The notes beneath the pieces were generated by a model. That model worked only from the letters and a program-made list of their open reading frames with translations. It was not told where the DNA came from and ran no database searches. Made by a program: the position numbers and the translations under genes. Positions 24,646 to 34,128 of a DNA stretch of 64,000 nt are shown here, piece by piece. This DNA is from R-RK-3 sp031399085 (GTDB taxonomy: Bacteria > Pseudomonadota > Alphaproteobacteria > Rhizobiales > Rhodomicrobiaceae), in the NCBI GenBank assembly GCA_031399085.1, contig JANNOQ010000090.1:1-64000 (forward strand). The letters are read 5' to 3'. The first letter of the stretch is position 1; every line of letters begins with the position of its first letter.

Positions 24646-25809
24646 ATGCCCCTCATTCCCTCGATCGAAGCCTTCGCTCCGGAACTCACAGCGATCCGCC
24701 ATGATTTTCACGCCCACCCCGAAATCGGTTTCGAGGAGGTGCGGACCTCCGGCATCGTCGCCTCGATGCTCGAACGCTTGGGGATCGAGACGCACCGGCA
24801 TGTCGGGCGAACGGGGGTCGTCGGCATTTTGCGGGGCGCGCGGGGCGGCGGCCGGTCCATCGGCCTGCGCGCCGATATGGACGCCTTGCCGATGGAGGAG
24901 ATGACGAACCTACCCTACCGCTCGACGATCCCGGGGCGGTTTCACGGCTGCGGCCACGACGGTCATACGACCATGCTGCTTGGCGCGGCGCGCTATCTGG
25001 CCGCGCATCGCGATTTTGCCGGCACGGTGGTGTTCGTTTTCCAGCCCGCTGAGGAAGGGCTCGGCGGCGCGCGCGCCATGATCGGCGACCGGCTGTTCCA
25101 GCGCTTTCCCTGCGACGAGATTTACGGCCTGCATAACTCGCCCTATCTGGAAGCCGGCAAGGTCGCGGTGTTCCCCGGCAAGGCGATGGCCGCGGCGGAT
25201 TTCTTCGACATCCGCATCAAGGGTCGCGGCAGTCATGCCGCCATGCCGCAAGTCTCGCGCGATCCGATCCTCGTCGCCTCGGCGCTTGTGCAAGCCCTGC
25301 AAAGCATTGTTAGCCGCAACACCGATCCGATGAAATCGGCGGTCGTCTCGGTCACGCAAATCCACGCCGGCTCGGCCTATAATGTCGTCCCCGAGGAGGC
25401 GGCGCTGGCGGGCACGATCCGCATGTTCTCCGACGAAATCGCCGAGATGGCACGCCACCGCATGCGCGCGATTGCGGCAGGCATTGCAACCGCCTTCGAG
25501 GTCGAGATAGACGTCGAATTGCGGAACATCTTCTCCGTGCTCGAAAACCATGAGGCCGAAACCGCCGCCTATGCGGACGCCGTGCGCGATATTGTCGGCG
25601 ACGACAATGTGCTGACCGAACCGAGGCCGATGATGGGCAGCGAGGATTTCGCCGATATGCTCCACGCCGTGCCGGGCTGCTATTGCTGGGTCGGCCATGC
25701 GGGAGATGTGCCGCTGCACAATCCGGGCTTCATCCTCGACGACGCCATTCTGCCGCTGGGGGCCAGCATTCTCGCGCGCATCGCCGAGCGCCGTCTCGCC
25801 GCCGCTTGA
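24646..25809 (+). CDS. M20 family amidohydrolase / peptidase (hippurate hydrolase-like)
   Basis: A 387-residue M20D enzyme. The metal-binding pattern is HDFHAHPEIGFEE at the N-terminus, GLRADMDALPM near 76, HGCGHDGHT near 102, QPAEEG near 133, and a late MGSEDF near 330. Relatives cleave N-acyl amino acids, hippurate or indole-3-acetyl amino acids. No signal peptide, so it acts in the cytoplasm. As last gene of the ABC importer operon it probably processes the imported substrate. An AGAGG lies eight bases before the ATG. Confidence 0.9.
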   Translation: MPLIPSIEAFAPELTAIRHDFHAHPEIGFEEVRTSGIVASMLERLGIETHRHVGRTGVVGILRGARGGGRSIGLRADMDALPMEEMTNLPYRSTIPGRFHGCGHDGHTTMLLGAARYLAAHRDFAGTVVFVFQPAEEGLGGARAMIGDRLFQRFPCDEIYGLHNSPYLEAGKVAVFPGKAMAAADFFDIRIKGRGSHAAMPQVSRDPILVASALVQALQSIVSRNTDPMKSAVVSVTQIHAGSAYNVVPEEAALAGTIRMFSDEIAEMARHRMRAIAAGIATAFEVEIDVELRNIFSVLENHEAETAAYADAVRDIVGDDNVLTEPRPMMGSEDFADMLHAVPGCYCWVGHAGDVPLHNPGFILDDAILPLGASILARIAERRLAAA

Positions 25810-25988
25810 TCGCAACCGGCCCGGACCCTTTGGCAGAAGATGTGTCAATGGTCCCTGGCATCGAGGGTTTCTCGCACAGATGATCTACCACTGGCTTCAT
25901 AAACGCCATCAAGCCGCGCTTTACGGCTGGTGGGCGGTATCATTCGACAGTGTCGGCGGTTGGATGCGCGGTGTCACCCGTCCGCATG

Positions 25989-27377
25989 TCAAGGTGCACT
26001 GATCCTCGCCCGCGATTTGCCAAGCCCGAAACTGGCTCGCTCCAGCGCGGGGTAGAAAGCCGCAAGCGTCAAGGCACGGACGATGAAAAATACCATCATC
26101 GACGCCCAAAGCCCGTGATTGCCGTAAGCGGGGGTGAGAACCGCCCAGGCCGCTAGAAAAAGAGTGAGGCTCACCAGCATCATATTGCGCATATCGCGGG
26201 TTCGCGTTGCGCCGATGAAAATCCCGTCGAGCTGGAAACAGGTAACGCCCGCGACCGGCGCGGCGGCCGCCCAAGGCAGATAGAGGCGCGCCGCGTCGCG
26301 CACTTCGGGGTTTGTGGTCATGAAGTCAATGAGCGCGCCGCCGCCTAAGAGAAAAGCGAGACCAACCAACACACTTACGCCTACGGCCCAAACCGATGAA
26401 AGCCGTATCGCATGTCGAAATGCGGTCCGCCTTTCCGCGCCGATCGCCCGGCCGGTAAGGACTTCAGTTGCAAACGCAAAGCCATCGAGCAGATAGGATG
26501 AAAGGTTAAGAAAATTGAGCAGCACCGCGTTGACGGCGAGAATCAAATCGCCGGCCTTTGCCGCCTCTGCTGTAAAGAAGGTGAAGACGAAAAGCAGGCA
26601 GAGCGTGCGGATCATCAGGTCGGAATTGACCGCGAGCATACGCAGAACGCCCGAGCGGTCGAGCGCGCCCCGCCAGTCAATCGGGGCGAGGCGGCGGCGC
26701 AGCTCCCGGCCCGCGATCACCGCGCCGAGCCCCGCCGCGATCATTTCCGCCATCACCGTGCCGATAGCGACGCCCGGCACGCCCCAGCCCAGCCCGGTTA
26801 CGAAGGCGATGTTCAGGATCACATTCGCTCCGTTCAGCACGACCTGCAGGCCAAGCGCGGTCCGCGTCTTGCCAAGCCCGATGAACCAGCCGAGAAAGGC
26901 GTAATTGGCCAGCGCGAATGGGGCGCTCCAGATGCGGATGGCAAAATAAGCGCGCGCCTCGTCCTCAACGGACTGGGTGGCATCGAGAAAGTAAAAACAC
27001 AGCCATTTGAGCGGCGCTTGCAAGGTGACCAGTATGAGGCCCGCGCAACTCGCCAGCAGCAGTGCGCGCGCGAGATTGGCGCTGACCTCGGCGACATTGC
27101 CCGACCCGTCCGCCTGCGCGGTAAGGCCGGTGGTGCCCATCCGCAGGAAGCCGAAAGCCCAGAAAACCAGCGTAAAAATCGTCGCGCCGAGTGCGACCGC
27201 GCCGATGAGATGCGCTTGCCCGAGCTGGCCAATCACGGCGGTGTTGGTGACGCCGAGCAATGGTGTGGTGAGGTTTGAGAGGATGATCGGCAGGCTGATC
27301 GCCAACACCTTGCCATAGGTGAGCCGGTTGGCCGCGCTGTCTCCCGGCACCTTCCTATCCGCTAGCGGGCCGTCCAT
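25989..27377 (-). CDS. MATE family efflux transporter (DinF-like)
   Basis: A 462-residue protein with twelve hydrophobic segments arranged as two similar halves. The first helix region is LAISLPIILSNLTTPLLGVTNTAVIGQLG and GTTGLTAQADG follows near 95, as in the DinF branch of MATE antiporters. Known relatives export organic cations or drugs with H+ or Na+. It lies six bases downstream of the DUF6460 gene, so the two are likely co-transcribed. Substrate not predictable. Confidence 0.9.
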   Translation of the reverse strand: MDGPLADRKVPGDSAANRLTYGKVLAISLPIILSNLTTPLLGVTNTAVIGQLGQAHLIGAVALGATIFTLVFWAFGFLRMGTTGLTAQADGSGNVAEVSANLARALLLASCAGLILVTLQAPLKWLCFYFLDATQSVEDEARAYFAIRIWSAPFALANYAFLGWFIGLGKTRTALGLQVVLNGANVILNIAFVTGLGWGVPGVAIGTVMAEMIAAGLGAVIAGRELRRRLAPIDWRGALDRSGVLRMLAVNSDLMIRTLCLLFVFTFFTAEAAKAGDLILAVNAVLLNFLNLSSYLLDGFAFATEVLTGRAIGAERRTAFRHAIRLSSVWAVGVSVLVGLAFLLGGGALIDFMTTNPEVRDAARLYLPWAAAAPVAGVTCFQLDGIFIGATRTRDMRNMMLVSLTLFLAAWAVLTPAYGNHGLWASMMVFFIVRALTLAAFYPALERASFGLGKSRARISAP

Positions 27378-27383
27378 CGACCT

Positions 27384-27674
27384 TCACGGCCCGGGTTTGA
27401 CGTCGCCCTTCCCAGTGTCGCCCGTGATAAACTTCAGCAAGCGCAGGAGCAGCCAGACCGGCACGACGATCACCGCGCCCAAAAGAAAATATTGGAAGGC
27501 CGATTCGACCCAGCCAAAGCCAAGATCGTAAATGGCCTGGACGAGGCGTGGGATGCTCGCCAGCAGATCGCGCGGGTCGAAACCTGCCGCCTTCAGCGCA
27601 ATGCCGGTCACTACCGAGATGATGACGAGCCGCAAAAACACGGCAAGCGGATTGCCGCCTAAAAATCTATCCAT
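27384..27674 (-). CDS. DUF6460 family small membrane protein
   Basis: A 96-residue protein: MDRFLGGNPLAVFLRL start, two hydrophobic helices (about 8-28 and 60-82), a mid-segment PRLVQAIYDLGFGW and a polar Gly/Lys-rich tail. This pattern fits the alphaproteobacterial DUF6460 family as I remember it. Function is unknown. It is transcribed just ahead of the MATE transporter gene. Confidence 0.75.
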   Translation of the reverse strand: MDRFLGGNPLAVFLRLVIISVVTGIALKAAGFDPRDLLASIPRLVQAIYDLGFGWVESAFQYFLLGAVIVVPVWLLLRLLKFITGDTGKGDVKPGP

Positions 27675-28061
27675 GATGATCCCAGGCCCACGCTGCTTCA
27701 GCCGAACTCAGCTTAGTCTTTTCGACTTAAAACGCCGCGCGGTCAACCGCTGGGCCGCGAGCGCGAATTGCGAGCGCAAACCATAATCTCCGGAGACGTT
27801 AATTCCCCAGGGATCCAGGGTCGGCAGCTAAGCAACAGCGGGAGTAGAAACGGTTGCCGCACGAACAAATTGGGCATAAAGATGGCGAAATCGCCGAGTA
27901 GCCCGAAATTATTTGCTTTTGCTGGGGCTTTTTCGTAACACGACGCCCCGCGAATCAGGCATAAATTTACTCACACTGTGAAAAGGCCCGCCTTTAGTCC
28001 CTTTGTAGTTGCGGGCCGCGCTGCCAGATTATTTGCAGCAGTTCAAGGGGCTTCGATATCC
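27675..28061. other. 387-bp divergent intergenic region
   Basis: No credible gene. It holds a short direct repeat GCGAGCGCGAATTGCGAGCGC around 27757-27777 and a weak hairpin-like AGCCC ... GGGCTTTTT near 27900-27934 whose stem is only five base pairs. Promoters for the DUF6460-MATE unit (minus) and the phosphoesterase gene (plus) must lie here. Confidence 0.35.
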
Positions 28062-28802
28062 ATGCATAGCGCAGTCTATCTGCGAACCGCGTCTGAGACC
28101 TCTCTCGATAGCGGCTCTTGCCGGGTTCTTCTTTGCGGCAAATCTTTCATCGCCGACCGCAGCGGGGCGCTCTACTGGCCCGCCGAAAAAACCCTCATCG
28201 TTTCCGATCTTCACCTCGAAAAAGGCTCGTATTTGACCGAGGACGGCGTGGTGCTGCCGCCCTACGACACCGGATCGGCCTTCGAGAAGCTCGAAGAGGC
28301 GCTCGATCGCTACGATCCGCACCGCGTCATCGCGCTTGGCGACAGCTTTTGCGGCGACCGCGATGTCCGCCTGACCGCGCATGACGCCGACTGGCTGTAC
28401 GATCTGATCGAAGATCGCGAATGGTTCTGGGTGAGCGGCCCCGATCAGGCGAGGGTTCCGGAAGGGTTTGGCGGCACGGTGCTCCCGCATTTGACCCTTG
28501 GCGGTATCAAATTCCGCTACGAGCCGGTGCGTGCGCCCGTCAGCCACGAAATCGCCGGGCGTATGCATCCCGTTGCGCAGATCTCGGAATATGGGCATGT
28601 GACGCGCGGCCGCTGCTTTGTGTCCAACGGAATGCGGCTGATCCTGCCATCCATTGGCGCCTATTCGGCAGGTTCCAATGTGCTGGGTTCGGCGTTCGAC
28701 CGGCTCCTCGGTCACGAGGGCCTGTTCGTCTGGTCGATCCATGCCGGGCGCGTAAGCCAGGTGGCCTCTGGGCAGCTTCTGGAGGAATTGGCGGCTGCTT
28801 AA
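28062..28802 (+). CDS. PdeM-like metallophosphoesterase with degenerate metal site
   Basis: A 246-residue calcineurin-like protein most similar in layout to PdeM, the endonuclease/phosphodiesterase usually linked to Lhr helicase and LigD. SDLHLEKGS (about 53) and GDSFCGD (about 100) are intact. The third motif, normally GNHD, reads GPDQ. The FRHEP segment reads FRYEP, and the late GHxHP reads GRMHP. The C-terminal core (LPSIGAYSAGSNVLG) is well conserved and the frame is intact. So this is an expressed-looking protein missing several usual metal ligands. No ligase or helicase gene is adjacent. The start has only a distant AAGGGG. Confidence 0.75.
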   Translation: MHSAVYLRTASETSLDSGSCRVLLCGKSFIADRSGALYWPAEKTLIVSDLHLEKGSYLTEDGVVLPPYDTGSAFEKLEEALDRYDPHRVIALGDSFCGDRDVRLTAHDADWLYDLIEDREWFWVSGPDQARVPEGFGGTVLPHLTLGGIKFRYEPVRAPVSHEIAGRMHPVAQISEYGHVTRGRCFVSNGMRLILPSIGAYSAGSNVLGSAFDRLLGHEGLFVWSIHAGRVSQVASGQLLEELAAA

Positions 28803-28814
28803 AATGGTTCGCTG

Positions 28815-29594
28815 TCAATTGCCACGGCTGAACAGCGTCCAGCCCAGAAAACCACAGGCGACGGCAAGCAAGACCGACAAGATGCCGTAGAGCCAAGGCC
28901 GGTCGAAGGCCATTGTATCCAGAAGGCGTTCGATGCCTTCCTTCGTGACCGTCAAGGTAGTGTCGTCCCGGCTTAGGAGCTGGCCTTGGCGAAGCAAATA
29001 GATCTTGGCCGTATATCTGCCTTCTACTACCTTCGCGGGCAATTTCACCGTGCCCCTGAACAAGCTTCGACCGAGAAATTCCACCGCGAACGGCTTTTCG
29101 ACATAGAGCTCCTGCTTTTGCTTTATGCGTTTGACGGCATCTTCGAATTCTTGCGCTGTAACGGTTCCGTTTCTTGCCACCAGATTGGGATCGAATTCGA
29201 TGCCAAAGCGGCGCAGCGTTTCCTTGCTTGCGATCGCATTGAGCGGCCGCGTCGAGAGCACGGCGTAAAAACTCGATACATCGGCGAAAGCTTCGGACTC
29301 GCCGTTAATCCAGACCCCGGCGATGCGTTCTTTTTTGCGCGCAATGACAGTTTGGGCGGGGCCGCGAATGACCATGATGATATCGTAATATCCCGAGGTG
29401 CTGGCGGCTTGCTTGCTGCCGTCCACCGATCCGAAGATGACAATCTCGGCCCCAGTGAAATCAGACTCGATCACGATGTCGCGCGCGGAAAGATCGGCTT
29501 CGACCGTTTCGGTTTGGGACCGCGCGTCGGCGAACGGCGCGGCGAGCGTGAGAGCGACGATCAGCACATGGCACCAGCTGCGCAGGCGCGTCAT
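28815..29594 (-). CDS. TIGR02186 family membrane-anchored periplasmic protein
   Basis: A 259-residue protein. Signal peptide about 1-26 (ADARSQ), a beta-rich periplasmic domain with DIVIESDFTGAEIVIFGSV and YDIIMVIRGP, and a single C-terminal membrane helix (about 234-254). It matches the TIGR02186 family, an alphaproteobacterial group of unknown function that commonly sits beside TauE/SafE permeases. Here its start overlaps the TauE stop by four bases. A shared role in export of sulfur-containing or organic anions is inferred from this pairing. Confidence 0.85.
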   Translation of the reverse strand: MTRLRSWCHVLIVALTLAAPFADARSQTETVEADLSARDIVIESDFTGAEIVIFGSVDGSKQAASTSGYYDIIMVIRGPAQTVIARKKERIAGVWINGESEAFADVSSFYAVLSTRPLNAIASKETLRRFGIEFDPNLVARNGTVTAQEFEDAVKRIKQKQELYVEKPFAVEFLGRSLFRGTVKLPAKVVEGRYTAKIYLLRQGQLLSRDDTTLTVTKEGIERLLDTMAFDRPWLYGILSVLLAVACGFLGWTLFSRGN

Positions 29595-30523
29595 AGCCAG
29601 TTGCCTGGCTGCACGGTTTGGATGGAAAACAACTCCTCCGGCGTCGTCAGCAGATCGACCATCAGCCTAAGGCAAACGCCCAGCACCAAAAGCGCCAGCA
29701 GCGCCCGCAAATGCTCCCCGCGCAGCTTCTGTCCGGCGCTGGCGCCGAACTGTGCCCCCATCACGCCGCCGACCATCAGGATCAGCGCTAGCAGGAGATC
29801 GACGGCCTGGTTGGTCGCCGCGTGCAGGATCGTGGTGATCCCGGCGATGAAAATGATCTGGAACAGGCTTGTGCCGATCACGACCTTGGTCGGCATTCGC
29901 AGCAGGTAGATCATCGCGGGCACCATGATGAAGCCGCCGCCAATGCCCAAAATGCCCGAGAGAAAGCCCACCGCTGCACCGATGATGACGGGCGGAATGG
30001 CACTGATATAGAGCTTTGACCGCTGAAACCGCATTTTGATGGGCAGCCCGTGGATCCAATGATGCTGCCCTGGACGGCGCGCGGAGGGCGGCTTTCCGTT
30101 GCGGGAACGGTGCATGGCTCTCAGGCTTTCGCCGAGCATCAAAATGCCTATGCTGCCAAGAAAGAAGGCGTAGAGAAGGGAGATGGTGATCTCGACCTGA
30201 CCGGCCGCGCGCAGAATTTTAACCGCATACACGCCCAAGACAGCGCCGCCGACGCCGCCAGCCAGCAAAACCGAGCCCATTTTGACGTCGACATTGCCTC
30301 GCCGCCACTGCGAGATCGTGCCGGAGACGGAGCTGGCGACCACCTGATTGGCGCCCGTGGCGACCGCGACCGCGGCCGGTATTCCCGATAGCATCAGCAG
30401 CGGAGTGATGAGGAATCCGCCGCCGACGCCGAACATGCCGGAGAGAAAGCCGACCGCCGTGCCCATGCCGAAGATGGTGAAAATGTTTACCGTGGTTTCG
30501 GCAATCGGCAGATAAATCTGCAT
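29591..30523 (-). CDS. sulfite exporter TauE/SafE family protein
   Basis: A 310-residue permease with seven to eight helices. It contains two copies of the TauE signature: GFLSGMFGVGGGFLITPLL near 25-43 and GFLSGILGIGGGFIMVPAM near 195-213. Members of the family move sulfite, sulfoacetate or related anions across the inner membrane, but direction and substrate cannot be read here. It is first in a two-gene operon with the TIGR02186 gene (ATGA overlap). Confidence 0.9.
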   Translation of the reverse strand: MQIYLPIAETTVNIFTIFGMGTAVGFLSGMFGVGGGFLITPLLMLSGIPAAVAVATGANQVVASSVSGTISQWRRGNVDVKMGSVLLAGGVGGAVLGVYAVKILRAAGQVEITISLLYAFFLGSIGILMLGESLRAMHRSRNGKPPSARRPGQHHWIHGLPIKMRFQRSKLYISAIPPVIIGAAVGFLSGILGIGGGFIMVPAMIYLLRMPTKVVIGTSLFQIIFIAGITTILHAATNQAVDLLLALILMVGGVMGAQFGASAGQKLRGEHLRALLALLVLGVCLRLMVDLLTTPEELFSIQTVQPGNWL

Positions 30524-30701
30524 GGGACGGGCATCCTAGCCGCTTAACGGCGTCGCGAATTCATGCCGACACTCGTGATTATCGGTCAAGCCAGCTTTGT
30601 TAGCTTTCCGCTGATAAAGCAAAGCGGGCCCGCTTCGTCAATGCGGGCCGCCGTGTTCGATCCTATTCATACGCCGACGCGGCGCCGCGTTCACAGGAAT
30701 T

Positions 30702-33278
30702 TTATTGCTGCGCGAAGGCCAGTTTCGCCACCAGCATCTGAGAGACGCGTCCGGTGCTCGGCAGGCCGGTTTTTCTTTCGAATTGGCGGATTGCAGCAAT
30801 TGTTTTGGGGCCAAGGATGCCGTCTGCCCTGCCGGGCCTATATCCGAGCTTTCCCAGAAGCTGTTGAGCCTCCGCCACGATCGCATCCTGCGCCGCGATT
30901 TCGGTTTTCCAGGATGCCTGAATGAGCTGAGCGCTCGGCGTCCGGGGTTGAATGACCGGCTGCGCCCGGCTGGCTTGTTCGACTGGCGGCTCAGGAGCGG
31001 TGCCATTGACGATTTCATCGGTCTTGGTCGCGGTCCAGCCGGCGACGGAGACTTCGGCCATCCGGGCGTCAGGCGCGGGGAGATTGGCCGCGAGTTCGTC
31101 CCGCTTCGTGGCGGCGTTGGCATCCCCCTGGCGCGACGCGATCGCGAACCACTGGTAAGCCTTCAGGGCATCCTTGGGTACGCCGAGGCCGCGTTCATAT
31201 AGGATGCCGAGATTGTACTGGCTATCGCGCAGGCCGCGCTCGGCGGCCATTGCGAACCACTTGGCGGCGGTAAGATAATTCGCCGATTTGCCGCCGGTAA
31301 CCGAAAGCACCGCGAGATTGTGCATAGCCTTTACATGGCCTTTCTCGGCGGCGCGGCTGTACCATATTGAAGCTTGCTCGAGATTTTTCGGCGCCCCTTG
31401 TCCCAATTCATAGAGCGTCGCCAGACGATATTGCGAGGGCGCATGGCCATTTTCGGCGGCGCGGCGGAACCAGCGTGCGGCCTTGGACAGGCGCTCATTG
31501 ACTGGAAGCTGCTGGCCTGCGTCATTGCCTTCGAGATAGGTCTGCCCAACGGAAAACTGGGCGTCCGCGTTGCCGTCGACGGCCGCTTGGCGAAGGCTGT
31601 CAGTCTTGCCTAAACCGGTAACGGCGGCGCGCTGGAGTGCCGCGAAAGGAGCGGTTCGCGCAGTTGCAGGCTGGTCAGCCTGAGCGGGAGAGGCAAGGTC
31701 ATCAGCGGTGACGCTGGTCACCCACAAATCGTTCGTGAGCGCTACCCCAGCCGGCCCCGCCGTTGCTGTGCGTATACTGGTGCCAGCGCCCGTCGATGCG
31801 GTTGTAAGGGGTGAGGCTGGCGACGCCGGGTTCTGCCGGTCCGGCAGAGCATCAGAGACACCAGCGCTCGACAGCGCCCCCGGATTTGCCTTCTCGCGCA
31901 AATTCAGATAAAGCATCGCCGCGCTCGCCAGGAGGAGGATAATTGCTGCGACCACGAGGCCCATGCGGGAGCTGCCGCGTTCGTCTTCGGGCAGGAACTC
32001 GCCATAAGGAATTTGATAGCGCAGTGGCTCCCCATGCTGAGGAATATTGCGTGCCGGGCCGTCCGCAAGCCGGGCCGCGCGCTGCGCCGCCGCGATAAGC
32101 TTGCCGTCATAGTCGTCATCATCGTGATAGGCATCGCCGCCTTGGGCTTTCCAGCCTTCGCCAGCGCTCTGCTCACCCTGCCGGCGCGCCTGATCGTCGA
32201 GACGATCGAGGCTTTCGTCCAGGCAGCTCTGGAGCTGCTTTAGACGCTCATCCGTGCTGCGGCCGAAATTGGTCGATTGCAGCGACAAATGCGAAACCTC
32301 CCGGCTCAGATCCTCGATCGCGCCTTGCGGGTTAAGGCCATGGAACTTCGGCTCCAACTTTTGCAACACCAGATCGGCCGTGGCGCGGGCGAGATTGGGC
32401 CCGGTTCCGCGCGCCACGATTTCGAGACCCTTGGCCGTCGCCGAGATCGCCGCGTGCGACTGGGCGACGAGACCGCTCAACTGATCGAGCCGCTCCTCCA
32501 CGCCGCGCACGCGCGCGTCCTGCGCCACCGTCCAATGCTTGTTGTCTTCGAGATAGGCCGCCAGCTTCTTCAGACCCGCCTCGACCGGCGCCATCGAGCG
32601 GTGGGCCTCACGCGCCCCGAGTTGTTCCATGAGCTGGTGAAACTGCGCCTCCAGCGCGTCGAGGCGCTGCGTCGGGATGTTTTCGGCAAGCTGATCGATG
32701 GAGGAGCGCATGGTGGCAAAGCGCTCCTCAAACCAAACTCGGTCGAGGATGGGAGTGTTTGGCGTCGATTTCGGCGCCCCTGCTGCGCGAGCGCGCAACA
32801 AGGACTCTAGCGGCGCCTGACGAGATTGAGGCGTGTCCAAGACAGCGTCGTCTACCGGCGGGGCGGCCGGGGTCTGCTTGCTCAGATCTGCATGCAGATA
32901 TTCTGAAAGCTCGCGCAGCCGGTCGCCTAAAGCCGGGCTGCGCTGCGGACCTGCCGCGTCCAGCTGCAACGAGGGCCGCATCAAGGGCGAGGCGGCCGAG
33001 CGTGGGAGCGGCGGAACGTCACTTGCCGGACTGACGCTTGAAATGGCGGCGAGCCGATTCTCTAACTCGCGCAAGGCGACGTTGCCGAGCTGTCGGTAGG
33101 AGTGGATTTCGGACAGATAGCGGCGAAGCAGATCTTCCGCCTCCGGACTATGCTGGCCCGCAGTGCTTTCATGTTGGCCGTTGCTGTTTGGGAGGCTCGC
33201 TCGATGCCCGGCGACGGGCACGCCGGCCGGTGAAGATGGCAAAGGGCGCTCGGTCCCCACATTGGCGTTTGAAGTCAT
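30702..33278 (-). CDS. large Sel1-repeat / peptidoglycan-binding membrane protein (PodJ-like layout)
   Basis: 858 residues from ATG 33278. A long soluble N-terminal part (about 1-430) is rich in Gln/Ala/Leu heptads and probably coiled coil. One membrane helix follows near 443-463 (VVAAIILLLASAAMLYL). The periplasmic part has at least four Sel1 repeats (about 590-750, with the AARWFRRAAENGHAPSQYRL pattern) and a C-terminal peptidoglycan-binding domain (LLGKLGYRPGRADGILGPKT). This coiled-coil/TM/Sel1/PG-binding order recalls PodJ, a polar organiser in Caulobacter and rhizobia. The role here is inference. Starts upstream (33302 and beyond) are possible. Confidence 0.75.
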   Translation of the reverse strand: MTSNANVGTERPLPSSPAGVPVAGHRASLPNSNGQHESTAGQHSPEAEDLLRRYLSEIHSYRQLGNVALRELENRLAAISSVSPASDVPPLPRSAASPLMRPSLQLDAAGPQRSPALGDRLRELSEYLHADLSKQTPAAPPVDDAVLDTPQSRQAPLESLLRARAAGAPKSTPNTPILDRVWFEERFATMRSSIDQLAENIPTQRLDALEAQFHQLMEQLGAREAHRSMAPVEAGLKKLAAYLEDNKHWTVAQDARVRGVEERLDQLSGLVAQSHAAISATAKGLEIVARGTGPNLARATADLVLQKLEPKFHGLNPQGAIEDLSREVSHLSLQSTNFGRSTDERLKQLQSCLDESLDRLDDQARRQGEQSAGEGWKAQGGDAYHDDDDYDGKLIAAAQRAARLADGPARNIPQHGEPLRYQIPYGEFLPEDERGSSRMGLVVAAIILLLASAAMLYLNLREKANPGALSSAGVSDALPDRQNPASPASPLTTASTGAGTSIRTATAGPAGVALTNDLWVTSVTADDLASPAQADQPATARTAPFAALQRAAVTGLGKTDSLRQAAVDGNADAQFSVGQTYLEGNDAGQQLPVNERLSKAARWFRRAAENGHAPSQYRLATLYELGQGAPKNLEQASIWYSRAAEKGHVKAMHNLAVLSVTGGKSANYLTAAKWFAMAAERGLRDSQYNLGILYERGLGVPKDALKAYQWFAIASRQGDANAATKRDELAANLPAPDARMAEVSVAGWTATKTDEIVNGTAPEPPVEQASRAQPVIQPRTPSAQLIQASWKTEIAAQDAIVAEAQQLLGKLGYRPGRADGILGPKTIAAIRQFERKTGLPSTGRVSQMLVAKLAFAQQ

Positions 33279-33612
33279 GGCACGTCCCGAAAGCGCTCTC
33301 ATTGAGCGAATGATGCTCCCCCCAGCGGCGCAGGTGCTTCGGACGGTGCCAAGAGACGACTTGCCGGCCTGCCTTTGGAGAGCGTGAAATTGTGACTCGC
33401 GACACGACGCAAACAATTCTTTTGAATGTTGCCCGCGCGAGTAAATATTCAGTAAAGCATTGTTACTTTTTTGAAAAATCTGTCTCGATGCGATGCGATC
33501 GAAGGCAAACCGCGTTGCCGCTAAGCGTCGATTTTGTCGAGAATGGAGTTCTGAACGCTGGGCTTGAGCTAAAGGCACAACTCTGTGACACTCGGCTGTC
33601 AGAAATTGCAAC
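33279..33612. other. 334-bp divergent promoter region
   Basis: This lies between the Sel1 protein gene and yjbQ. It has an AT-rich stretch (33415-33480) suited to promoters and no credible gene. No operator palindrome was recognised. Confidence 0.35.
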
Positions 33613-34128
33613 ATGGGCTCAATGCAAACTGATCGCATGACCGACAAAATGCATCCGGTCCCGGCGGATTCTGCGGGGGGAGGCGAAAGTCCCTTCGCCC
33701 AGGCGAATCGTTCGCTATTGATCCGCACTGCCGGTCCGGGCTTCACCGAAATCACCAAACAGGTTTCCGGCTGGATCGAAGAGATCGAGGCCCGAGATGG
33801 ATTGCTGACTTTGTTCATTGCGCACACTTCGGCATCGCTGACGATCCAGGAAAACGCCGATCCCGATGTGCGCCACGATCTGCGGAAGGCGCTAGATGGA
33901 CTTGCTCCAGAAGGCGCTGGCTATCGGCATGAGAGCGAGGGGGCGGACGATATGCCCGCCCATATCAAATCCATGCTGACCTCCGTCAGCTTGTCGATCC
34001 CGGTGATCGAGGGACGCACCGCGCTTGGAAGCTGGCAAGGAATTTACGTGATTGAACATCGTGCCCGCCCGCATGGACGCAAGGTAGAGTTGCATTTTAT
34101 CGGAACACGCCAAACTTCTGCCGCTTAG
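33613..34128 (+). CDS. yjbQ: YjbQ family (UPF0047) protein, secondary thiamine-phosphate synthase-like
   Basis: A 171-residue protein. The UPF0047 core covers FTEITKQVSGWIEEI, LFIAHTSASLTIQENADPDVRHDL (HTSAS and the D-P-D-V-R motif) and a C-terminal LGSWQGIYVIEHR. E. coli YjbQ has weak thiamine-phosphate synthase activity in vivo, though its normal role is unclear. ATG 33613 gives about 30 residues ahead of the conserved core. Starts at 33622, 33637 or 33649 are equally possible, since none has a clear ribosome site. Confidence 0.85.
   Translation: MGSMQTDRMTDKMHPVPADSAGGGESPFAQANRSLLIRTAGPGFTEITKQVSGWIEEIEARDGLLTLFIAHTSASLTIQENADPDVRHDLRKALDGLAPEGAGYRHESEGADDMPAHIKSMLTSVSLSIPVIEGRTALGSWQGIYVIEHRARPHGRKVELHFIGTRQTSAA

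Noticed and set aside
25880..26002. 40-codon frame (MIYHWLHKRHQAALYGWW...) after the M20 hydrolase
   Set aside because: It looks protein-like with many Trp/His residues, but has no recognised family and no clear ribosome site, and overlaps the MATE gene end. It could be a remnant, but the evidence is too thin to list.
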